From the NCBI GenBank assembly GCA_045612565.1, contig JAZKZG010000135.1, positions 1 to 21,706 on the forward strand: a stretch of 21,706 bases of DNA, read 5' to 3'. The stretch is from RGIG9041 sp045612565 (GTDB lineage: Bacteria > Bacillota > Clostridia > Oscillospirales > QAKW01). The notes beneath the pieces were generated by a model. It worked only from the letters and a program-made list of their open reading frames with translations. It was not told where the DNA came from and made no database searches. Positions 1 through 5,109 of this stretch are shown piece by piece; positions within the stretch are counted from its first letter, which is position 1; each line of letters starts with the position of its first letter. Position numbers and translations under genes: made by a program.

Positions 1-178
1 TGGCAACCGCAGTCGCAATGTTCATCATGTTCGTGGTGATGATGCTCATGCTCGTGGTCGTGGCAACCGCAGTCGCAATGTTCATCATGTTCGTGGTGAT
101 GATGCTCATGCTCATGCTCATACTCGTGGTCATGGCAACCGCAGTCGCAATGTTCATCATGTTCGTGGTGGTGATGCT
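1..178. repeat. In-frame tandem repeat encoding His-rich metal-binding units
   Basis: Three tandem copies begin at 1, 61 and 133, each starting TGGCAACCGCAGTCGCAATG on the plus strand. Unit 1 is 60 bp. Unit 2 is 72 bp and carries an extra 12 bp of CTCATG-type sub-repeats. Unit 3 diverges after about 178. All lengths are multiples of three, so the GTPase reading frame is kept while the number of His/Cys units can change. The array continues beyond the left edge. Confidence 0.9.
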
Positions 179-800
179 TAATATGCAAAGCGTCTTCAAC
201 CGATTTGTTGTCGTTTTCTATTGCGTCAAGAAGTTTGTTGCCATCGATTTTATCCCAATCTGTTGTTACAACAAGCGCTTTTTCGTTTAATTCTTTTATT
301 ATTTCGAGTGCTTTGTCAAGCTTGTCTTGGGCAAGACCGCTTGTATGTGATAAAATAACAGTACTTGCGCTTTCAATTTGATTATTAAAAAACTCGCCGA
401 AGTTTTTATGATATATTTTACACTTCTTTGCATCCACAACTGCGGTATAGCTGTTAAGCACAGCGCCTTTACAGTTTGCGTTTTTGACAGCAGCAATAAC
501 ATCGGAAAGTTTGCCGACACCTGATGGCTCGATAACAACTCTGTCGGGCGAATATTTTTCAATTACTTCGCTGAGTGCGCGTCCGAAGTCACCAACAAGT
601 GAGCAACAGATGCAACCGCTGTTCATTTCGGTGATATTAATACCGGATTCTTTCAAAAATCCGCCGTCAATACCAATTTCGCCAAATTCGTTCTCAATTA
701 TAACAAGTTGTTCGTTTTTATAGCCTTCTTTAATGAGTTTTTTTATAAGCGTAGTCTTTCCAGCGCCCAGAAAACCCGAGATTATATCGATTTTTGTCAT
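1..800 (-). CDS. G3E-family (CobW/YjiA-like) GTPase with His-rich metal-binding tail, 3' end outside window
   Basis: The reverse strand reads open from ATG at 800 to the window edge (266 codons, no stop), so the C-terminus is missing. Residues 8-17 hold the Walker A motif GFLGAGKTTL. The family signature NEFGEIGIDG follows, then GCICC, the CxCC metal-binding motif of G3E GTPases. IEPSGVGK replaces the more usual E-T-(T/S)-G motif. From about residue 210 the chain turns into a His/Asp/Glu/Cys-rich repeat tract with HHHHEHDEHCDCGC blocks. G3E proteins are known as metallochaperone or metal-insertion GTPases; the His tail suggests zinc, nickel or cobalt binding, but the metal cannot be told from sequence. 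A Shine-Dalgarno AAGGAC lies 10 nt upstream of the ATG, and a consensus promoter lies at 831-859. The gene is divergent from fucO. Family assignment is strong, specific role unknown. Confidence 0.88.
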   Translation of the reverse strand, partial: MTKIDIISGFLGAGKTTLIKKLIKEGYKNEQLVIIENEFGEIGIDGGFLKESGINITEMNSGCICCSLVGDFGRALSEVIEKYSPDRVVIEPSGVGKLSDVIAAVKNANCKGAVLNSYTAVVDAKKCKIYHKNFGEFFNNQIESASTVILSHTSGLAQDKLDKALEIIKELNEKALVVTTDWDKIDGNKLLDAIENDNKSVEDALHIKHHHHEHDEHCDCGCHDHEYEHEHEHHHHEHDEHCDCGCHDHEHEHHHHEHDEHCDCGC

Positions 801-830
801 AACAATCACTGTCCTTTTTTGTTTTTCTAA

Positions 831-859
831 ATTATATTATATATAGTCTAAAAATTCAA
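831..859 (-). promoter_or_regulatory. Promoter of the G3E GTPase gene
   Basis: On the minus strand, TTGAAT (859-854) and TATAAT (836-831) are separated by 17 bp. This is a near-perfect housekeeping sigma promoter about 30 bp upstream of the GTPase ATG. Confidence 0.72.
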
Positions 860-876
860 GATGTTTATACTTGAAT
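854..876. promoter_or_regulatory. Inverted repeat spanning the two divergent -35 boxes (candidate operator)
   Basis: ATTCAAG (854-860) and CTTGAAT (870-876) form a perfect 7-bp inverted repeat with a 9-bp spacer. The arms contain the -35 hexamers of the GTPase and fucO promoters. The symmetry may follow partly from two similar -35 boxes facing each other, so an operator role is only inferred. Confidence 0.35.
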
Positions 877-899
877 TGGTAGGCGTTTAAGTGTATAAT
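871..899 (+). promoter_or_regulatory. Promoter of fucO
   Basis: TTGAAT (871-876) and TATAAT (894-899) with a 17-bp spacer. The fucO ATG lies 37 bp downstream, preceded by AAGGAG at 923-928. Confidence 0.75.
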
Positions 900-936
900 T
901 TAATTGTTAATTAAATTTATTTAAGGAGAAAAAACT

Positions 937-2082
937 ATGAACAGATTTGTACTTAACGAAACTTCTTATCACGGTGCAGGTGCAATCAATGCTATTCCTG
1001 ATGAGATTAAGGCAAGAGGCTTTAAAAAGGTGCTTGTTGTATCTGACCCCGACCTTATTAAGTTTGGTGTATCAAAAAAAGTAACCGATATCCTCGATAA
1101 TGCAGGTATCGCTTACGAAATGTTTTCTGATGTAAAGGCAAACCCCACCATCGAAAACGTACAGGCAGGAGTTGCAGCATTCAAGGCAGCCGGTGCTGAC
1201 AGCCTTGTTGCAATCGGCGGCGGTTCATCAATGGATACTGCAAAAGCAATCGGTATTATCATTACAAATCCCGATTTTTCTGACGTAAGAAGCCTTGAAG
1301 GTGTTGCCCCCACAAAGAATCCATGTGTTCCGATTATCGCAGTTCCCACAACTGCGGGTACAGCAGCAGAGGTAACTATCAACTATGTTATTACCGATGT
1401 TCAGAACAATCGTAAAATGGTTTGCGTAGATGTTCACGATATCCCCGTTGTCGCAGTTGTTGACCCTGATATGATGTCAACAATGCCAAAGGGTCTTACA
1501 GCCGCTACAGGTATGGACGCTCTCACCCACGCAATTGAGGGTTATATCACAAAAGGCGCTTGGGAACTTTCAGATATGTTCCACTTAAAAGCAATCGAAA
1601 TAATTGCACGTTCACTTCGCGCCGCAGTTGATAACACTGCAGAAGGCAGAGAGGGAATGGCTCTCGGTCAGTATGTTGCAGGTATGGGCTTTTCAAACGT
1701 AGGGCTTGGTATTGTTCATTCAATGGCTCATCCGCTCGGTGCTCTTTATGACACACCCCACGGTGTTGCAAACGCTATTATCCTTCCTACAGTTATGGAA
1801 TATAATGCTCCCGCAACAGGCGATAAATACAAATATATTGCTCAGGCAATGGGCGTTGAAGGCACAGAAACAATGTCAGTTGAAGAGTACAGACAAGCTG
1901 CAATCGACGCGGTTAAAAAACTCTCAAGCGATGTTGGTATTCCTGCAGATCTTAAAGAGATTGTAAAACCCGAGGATATTGCATTCCTTGCACAGTCAGC
2001 ATATGACGATGCTTGTCGTCCCGGTAACCCCCGCGACACCAGCGTTGAAGAAATCACTGCTCTTTACAATTCACTTATGTAA
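937..2082 (+). CDS. fucO: Iron-containing alcohol dehydrogenase, lactaldehyde reductase type
   Basis: A 381-aa protein of the usual group III Fe-ADH length. It follows E. coli FucO closely from the N-terminus (RFVLNETSYHGAGA) through GGGSSMDTAKAIG (the NAD-binding glycine loop) and PTTAGTAAEVTINYVI. It also shares MDALTHAIEGYITKGAW, GQYVAGMGFSNVGLGIVHSM and AHPLGALYDTPHGVANAI. The Asp and His residues in the DALTHAIEGY, HSMAHPLG and DTPHG regions are those that bind the catalytic Fe2+ in this family. FucO reduces L-lactaldehyde to 1,2-propanediol with NADH during fucose or rhamnose fermentation in the cytoplasm. No fucose or rhamnose genes are next to it, so a broader aldehyde-reducing role is possible. 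It is monocistronic, with its own promoter (871-899), an AAGGAG site 8 nt before the ATG, and a terminator at 2101-2130. Confidence 0.9.
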   Translation: MNRFVLNETSYHGAGAINAIPDEIKARGFKKVLVVSDPDLIKFGVSKKVTDILDNAGIAYEMFSDVKANPTIENVQAGVAAFKAAGADSLVAIGGGSSMDTAKAIGIIITNPDFSDVRSLEGVAPTKNPCVPIIAVPTTAGTAAEVTINYVITDVQNNRKMVCVDVHDIPVVAVVDPDMMSTMPKGLTAATGMDALTHAIEGYITKGAWELSDMFHLKAIEIIARSLRAAVDNTAEGREGMALGQYVAGMGFSNVGLGIVHSMAHPLGALYDTPHGVANAIILPTVMEYNAPATGDKYKYIAQAMGVEGTETMSVEEYRQAAIDAVKKLSSDVGIPADLKEIVKPEDIAFLAQSAYDDACRPGNPRDTSVEEITALYNSLM

Positions 2083-2100
2083 TAATTTATCATAAAACAA

Positions 2101-2130
2101 AAACCGACGTATTTAATACGTCGGTTTTTT
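2101..2130 (+). terminator. Rho-independent terminator of fucO
   Basis: AAACCGACGTAT (2101-2112) pairs with ATACGTCGGTTT (2116-2127) around a TTA loop, followed by a T run. The stem begins about 18 bp after the fucO stop. Confidence 0.9.
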
Positions 2131-2162
2131 TGTGCGAGTGCTAATATAGGATTAAACGAAAA

Positions 2163-2245
2163 TTCACAAAAAGTTGGTAGCGACAACGAGACGTTGTGAA
2201 GGCGTTTACAACTGAACAGTAGAGCCGAGCGTGACTTTTTGTGAA
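2163..2245. repeat. Structured palindromic intergenic element
   Basis: Perfect 12-bp outer arms TTCACAAAAAGT (2163-2174) and ACTTTTTGTGAA (2234-2245) enclose 59 bp. Inside is a hairpin ACAACG-AGA-CGTTGT (2183-2197), and GTTGT/ACAAC can pair as an alternative. There is no credible ORF. The layout suggests a folded RNA or a dispersed palindromic repeat. It lies between the fucO terminator and the tRNA-Leu terminator. I recall similar strings in other Clostridia but cannot confirm that here. Confidence 0.5.
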
Positions 2246-2286
2246 AAGGAGAAGCAAGGAAACGTGCGGATGACTTTTTAAAACCA

Positions 2287-2325
2287 CACCCCACAAAAGC
2301 TACGGCTTTGTGGGGCGCCATAAAT
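2287..2325 (-). repeat. Hairpin repeat, copy A
   Basis: Read on the minus strand this gives TTATGG, CCCACAAA, CCGT and GCTTTTGTGGGG blocks in the same order and spacing as 5065-5104 on the plus strand. CCCCACAAAAGC (2289-2300) pairs with GCTTTGTGGGG (2305-2315) with one bulged base. Both copies sit directly downstream of a GTCG...CGAC terminator. Confidence 0.7.
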
Positions 2326-2359
2326 AAAAAAGTCGAAGCAAAGCGGACTTTGCTTCGAC
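2326..2359 (-). terminator. Terminator of tRNA-Leu
   Basis: GTCGAAGCAAAG (2332-2343) and CTTTGCTTCGAC (2348-2359) form a 12-bp stem with a 4-nt loop. On the minus strand it is followed by six T residues (2331-2326). It starts 1 bp after the tRNA CCA end. Confidence 0.85.
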
Positions 2360-2360
2360 G

Positions 2361-2447
2361 TGGTGCGGGTAACAGGGGTCGAACCTGCATGAAATTGCTT
2401 TCACTAGAACCTGAATCTAGCGCGTCTGCCAATTCCGCCATACCCGC
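2361..2447 (-). tRNA. tRNA-Leu, anticodon CAG
   Basis: An 87-nt class II tRNA on the minus strand. The acceptor stem GCGGGTA pairs with TACCCGC; the discriminator is A and CCA is encoded. The anticodon stem CTAGA/TCTAG encloses loop TTCAGGT, giving anticodon CAG (reads CUG, leucine). A long variable arm TGAAA-GCAAT-TTCA is present, as expected for tRNA-Leu. The T arm is GCAGG-TTCGACC-CCTGT. A spurious protein reading (MAELADALDSG...) that arises across bacterial tRNA-Leu genes runs through it and is not a gene. The 23 bp at its 5' end are duplicated at 2602-2624. Confidence 0.96.
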
Positions 2448-2451
2448 ATAT
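2429..2451. repeat. Direct repeat of tRNA-Leu 5' end, copy inside the intact tRNA
   Basis: The 23 bp from CCAATTCCGCC to CCCGCATAT are identical to 2602-2624. The flanking bases differ on both sides, so the repeat is exactly 23 bp. It spans the first 19 nt of the tRNA plus 4 nt of leader. Confidence 0.9.
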
Positions 2452-2601
2452 TTAGTTGTAATTTAGGGCAGTCGCGCTACGCGCGTCATTCCCTTTGCGG
2501 TTACCGAAATTTTCTTCGCAGTTTCACTGCTCGATAACTTTCGACCGCGGCAGCTCCTTTTTGTTCGCTTATTCCGCCACAGGCGGCGCTCACAAACGTC
2601 C
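2452..2601. mobile_element. 150-bp hairpin-rich insertion between duplicated tRNA 5' ends
   Basis: This stretch separates a remnant tRNA 5' end, still behind its promoter, from the intact tRNA. It is much more GC-rich than the neighbouring intergenic DNA and holds several short perfect hairpins. These include CGCGC-TAC-GCGCG (2473-2485), GCAGT-TTC-ACTGC (2518-2530) and CCGCC-ACA-GGCGG (2574-2586). No terminal inverted repeat and no transposase were found. It could be a small non-autonomous palindromic element that duplicated its target, or the residue of a tandem tRNA duplication with later replacement. The open frame across it (2463-2645, minus) looks like a translation artefact. Confidence 0.5.
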
Positions 2602-2624
2602 CCAATTCCGCCATACCCGCATAT
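2602..2624 (-). pseudogene. tRNA-Leu 5' remnant (duplicated 23 bp)
   Basis: Positions 2620-2602 on the minus strand repeat the first 19 nt of tRNA-Leu, preceded by the same ATAT leader. Similarity stops abruptly after GAATTGG. Its 5' end lies 16 nt beyond the -10 box of the promoter at 2636-2664, the normal distance for a tRNA. This is therefore probably the original position of the tRNA start. Confidence 0.75.
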
Positions 2625-2635
2625 CAACGCTAAAC

Positions 2636-2664
2636 ATAATAACACAATATTAAAATTAAGTCAA
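2636..2664 (-). promoter_or_regulatory. tRNA-Leu promoter, now separated from the intact tRNA
   Basis: On the minus strand, TTGACT (2664-2659), a 17-bp spacer and TATTAT (2641-2636). Transcription would enter the tRNA remnant at 2620 and must cross about 173 extra bp to reach the intact tRNA at 2447. No clear promoter was seen inside the insertion. Confidence 0.7.
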
Positions 2665-2767
2665 CCGCCAATTAAAAAATATAACTCTAATTTATGTAAG
2701 GTCGACTTGATCTTTATAGTGACTTATGAATAATATTAATCATACTACAAAATGTGATAAAAACTAT

Positions 2768-2796
2768 TTGCAAACATAGGTATACTATGTTACAAT
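2768..2796 (+). promoter_or_regulatory. Possible promoter with a palindrome in its spacer
   Basis: TTGCAA (2768-2773) and TACAAT (2791-2796) are spaced 17 bp apart. The spacer is almost filled by AACATAG-GTATA-CTATGTT (2773-2791), a perfect 7-bp inverted repeat that could bind a dimeric repressor. The first ATG downstream is at 2802, in the decayed gene. Confidence 0.4.
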
Positions 2797-2801
2797 TTAA
2801 A

Positions 2802-3102
2802 ATGAATTATATAAAGAATATATTATTTTTATGGCATAGAATATGCAACGGTTTATGATGCAGGCGAAAAATTTTTAGAAACTATTATTGCTGAATCTAT
2901 GGGTGCTGAGGAAGAGATGAAAAGCGAACTCAGGAAAGCAATTGAACCTCTGTTTTCATCACGAGAATTCAGTAATTTTGTCAAGTGGTTAAAAGAAAAG
3001 AGGCTACCGGTACTTTTAGGCGACAGTAAAGAGGGACATTTTAATTGTCTTATTGATGTTATCATTACTGATGAAGACAATATATTGCTCCTGACCAAAT
3101 GA
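2802..3102 (+). pseudogene. Frameshifted fragment of unknown gene
   Basis: ATG at 2802 opens a frame that ends after 18 codons (MNYIKNILFLWHRICNGL). The next frame is open from 2815 to the stop at 3100-3102 and reads through a hydrophilic stretch including YATVYDAGEKFLETIIAE, WLKEKRLPVLLGDSKEG and ending DNILLLTK. Joining the two frames within the T-rich run at 2821-2835 would give a protein of about 95 aa. No ribosome binding site precedes either ATG 2802 or ATG 2899. I do not recognise the family. The TGA overlaps the ATG of the next frame, and the following gene is itself N-terminally incomplete. I therefore read this as degraded DNA with a recombination joint near 3080. A short real gene from ATG 2922, preceded by GAGGAAGAG, cannot be excluded. 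Confidence 0.4.
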
Positions 3103-3788
3103 ACGATACAATAAAAGCAACGCTTTATGCTACCTATGATGGTGTTACATATGTCAGCGAAACAAAAGAATACAGCGTTGCTGAGTATTGCTACAATATG
3201 CTCGACAAATACTATACAGACGAGTATGCCGAACTTCGTACTTTGCTTGTTGACCTTTTAAATTACGGCTCGGCATCACAGCAGTACACAAATTACAAAA
3301 CTGATGCTCTTGTAAATGCAAATCTCACAGAACAACAAAAATCGTGGGGAACAACCACAGACCGAACCCTTAATACCGTGCAGAATCTTGAATATGAAAC
3401 TATTGATAATCCAACGGTACAGTGGAAAAGCGGCGGTTTAAACCTTCAAAAATCCGTTACAATGCGTTTTAAAATATCTGCTGATAATATTGAAAATTTG
3501 ACCGTTAAAGTAAAAAATGATACCGGAGAGGAAATAACTATTGTTAGTGATACTTTTGAGGCTACTGATGGCGGATATTATGTATATTTTAAAGGTTTAA
3601 ATGTCGGTCAGATGAGCGAATCTGTTTATTTAACTGTATATGACGGAGAAACCGCAGTAAGCAACACCATCCGTTACAGTATAGAATCTTATGCTTATGC
3701 AAAGCAGAACAGTACCGATACAAATCTTTCTGCATTGATAAAAGCAATGATGAAATATGGCGATTCTGCTTATGCTTATGTAAATTAA
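3099..3788 (+). pseudogene. C-terminal remnant of a secreted or surface protein
   Basis: Its 229 codons have no signal peptide and no Shine-Dalgarno before the nominal ATG. The frame stays open upstream to 3075 and reads Y-I-A-P-D-Q before MNDTIKATLYATYDG, so homology appears to begin before the start codon. The content is beta-rich tandem material: VTMRFKISADNIENLTVKVK, then YVYFKGLNVGQMSESVYLTV and VYDGETAVSNTIRYSIESYA. It ends LIKAMMKYGDSAYAYVN. As I recall, this type of ending is common at the C-terminus of large extracellular proteins in gut Clostridia. Most likely the 5' part (signal peptide and main domains) was lost by deletion. If translated it would be cytoplasmic and without an evident job. 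The lipoprotein gene starts 2 bp after its stop. Confidence 0.6.
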
Positions 3789-3790
3789 CT

Positions 3791-4459
3791 ATGAGAAAAA
3801 ATATGAAAAAAAGCACTATTAATATCATACTTATACTTATTTTAGTATGCTCGTTTATTGTTGGCTGTACACCTGATATTAAAGATAACGGTGACACAGA
3901 TATAAAACCCGATAATGAATCTCAAATCGTTGAATCCGATAAAAAGCCAACAGAAAATGATGTTTCTGCAGATGAAATTGAGACTGGAACATCTGCAAAC
4001 ACAACAGATAAAAATACATCTGCAGATGATGGTTACAAAGAGGATTTGAAAGGCGATTTACCGACTTTACCGTCCAAAACCCCGACACAATCTCCCGAAA
4101 ATGTCGGTGAGAAAAAGCCGGAAGTCAATAGTAACTCCCAATCGGAAACAGTCAATAAGCCTGAGGTGCCTTCGTCAAAAGAAGAAGTTGAAAAAGAGCC
4201 TCAAGTTGATTCTGACAAACCTGTTTCAAAACCCGAGGATAAACCTTCACAGTCAATACCCCAGGATAATGTAACAAACAACGCGGATTCCGAAAATAAA
4301 AAGCCCGATTTGCCTGAGGAATCGGTACCAGACGAACCCAACAAGAAAGAAGAAACAGAACAGTCACCGTCGGTTGATACTCCTTCAAAAGATGAAGACA
4401 CACCCTCAAAAGAAAATTTTGGCACAATAATCCTTCCCGATGATGAATGGGAAGACTAA
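3791..4459 (+). CDS. Low-complexity acidic lipoprotein
   Basis: A 222-aa lipoprotein. The signal has basic residues 2-7, a hydrophobic core 10-24 and lipobox F-I-V-G-C, with Cys26 the predicted lipidation site. The rest is a hydrophilic stretch rich in Glu, Asp, Lys, Pro, Ser, Thr and Asn with repeated K-P-E/D, S-K-E-E and P-S-K-D-E pieces, and no folded domain is visible. Such chains act as spacers outside the membrane, yet here there is no domain to carry, so the function is unknown. An alternative start is Met5 (3803). Ribosome binding is weak for both. The gene begins 2 bp after the surface-protein remnant and its stop overlaps the Shine-Dalgarno of the GNAT gene. The three may share a transcript ending at 5029-5064. 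Confidence 0.75.
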   Translation: MRKNMKKSTINIILILILVCSFIVGCTPDIKDNGDTDIKPDNESQIVESDKKPTENDVSADEIETGTSANTTDKNTSADDGYKEDLKGDLPTLPSKTPTQSPENVGEKKPEVNSNSQSETVNKPEVPSSKEEVEKEPQVDSDKPVSKPEDKPSQSIPQDNVTNNADSENKKPDLPEESVPDEPNKKEETEQSPSVDTPSKDEDTPSKENFGTIILPDDEWED

Positions 4460-4469
4460 GGAGATTGAT

Positions 4470-4997
4470 ATGCAATTTATAGTTTTAACAGATATACAAA
4501 AACATCAATATAAAAATGAAATTCTTGAAATAATGCAAATCTGCGACAATGATTTTGTGCCGCCGCTTTCGTCAAGAAGTTCTACCACTCAAAGTGACTT
4601 GAAGTCGGGGGAGTATGACAAAAACGGCATACTTAATTATTATACCGAGATGGAAAAACAAGATATTCTTGCTGCAATTGATGATGACGGCACTCTGCTT
4701 GGATTTGTTTCGTATAAACATAATTACACAAGTGAAATCATCACAAAAACACCCAATATCTATCTTTCCACACTTATGCTTCATCCTAAATCTCGCGGAA
4801 AAAGGTTGACAAACAAAATGTATGAGCATCTGTTTTGTGAACTCTATCCCGATCATCATATTTTTACTCGTACCTGGTCAACAAACGCGGTACATATAAA
4901 AATTTTATCAAACTTCGGTATCGGTGAATTCCATCGCATAAAAAACGACAGAGGTGAGGGAATAGATACTGTATATTTTACTAATTCTATAAAATAA
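4470..4997 (+). CDS. GNAT-family N-acetyltransferase
   Basis: A 175-aa protein of standard single-domain GNAT size. I chose ATG 4470 because AAGGAG (4458-4463) lies 6 nt upstream. An in-frame ATG at 4440 lies inside the lipoprotein gene and has no such site. Core features: a beta strand LAAIDDDGTLLGFVSYK, then IYLSTLMLHPKSRGKRLTNK, which contains the acetyl-CoA pyrophosphate-binding loop R-G-K-R-L-T and helix. Near the C-terminus is TWSTNAVHIKILSNFGIGEF, the typical N-x-x-(H/A)...L...G-F element before the last strand. Substrate unknown. Translation is probably coupled to the lipoprotein gene upstream. Confidence 0.8.
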   Translation: MQFIVLTDIQKHQYKNEILEIMQICDNDFVPPLSSRSSTTQSDLKSGEYDKNGILNYYTEMEKQDILAAIDDDGTLLGFVSYKHNYTSEIITKTPNIYLSTLMLHPKSRGKRLTNKMYEHLFCELYPDHHIFTRTWSTNAVHIKILSNFGIGEFHRIKNDRGEGIDTVYFTNSIK

Positions 4998-5028
4998 GAA
5001 TTCAACACGCTCTTGTTATATTTAAAAT

Positions 5029-5064
5029 AAAAAAGTCGCCGACCGACAAGGTCTGCGACTTTTT
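5029..5064 (+). terminator. Terminator between convergent genes
   Basis: AAAAAGTCGC (5030-5039) pairs with GCGACTTTTT (5055-5064). Inside, GACC/GGTC (5041-5044, 5050-5053) extend the stem after one mismatch, with loop GACAA. A T run follows on both strands, so it can stop the GNAT transcript and, in reverse, the YcaO-MBOAT operon. Confidence 0.85.
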
Positions 5065-5104
5065 GTTATGGGGTGCCCACAAAACCGTGGCTTTTGTGGG
5101 GCTG
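5065..5104 (+). repeat. Hairpin repeat, copy B
   Basis: CCCACAAAA (5076-5084) pairs with TTTTGTGGG (5092-5100) around CCGTGGC. It matches the reverse complement of 2287-2325 in block order (TTATGG, CCCACAAA, CCGT, GCTTTTGTGGGG). Like copy A, it abuts the 3' T run of a terminator. Confidence 0.7.
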
Positions 5105-5109
5105 ATTTT

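Noticed and set aside
1..178. CRISPR-like repeat array
   Set aside because: Repeats are contiguous without unique spacers and are in frame with a coding sequence.
18..290. Plus-strand Met/Val/Leu-rich reading with repeats
   Set aside because: It is the antisense of the His-rich repeat of the G3E GTPase; the repeat gives a false hydrophobic pattern.
2064..2441. 125-aa minus-strand reading starting MAELADALDSG
   Set aside because: It starts inside tRNA-Leu and crosses its terminator and two palindromic elements; the N-terminus is the known false translation of bacterial tRNA-Leu genes.
2452..2601. Insertion sequence with transposase
   Set aside because: Only 150 bp, no protein-coding capacity and no clear terminal inverted repeats; at most a non-autonomous element.
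2463..2645. 60-aa minus-strand reading over the insertion
   Set aside because: It starts in the promoter region, includes the tRNA remnant and covers hairpin repeats; no ribosome binding site.
4440..4469. Upstream ATG start for the GNAT gene
   Set aside because: It lies within the lipoprotein gene and has no Shine-Dalgarno, whereas ATG 4470 has AAGGAG at good spacing.
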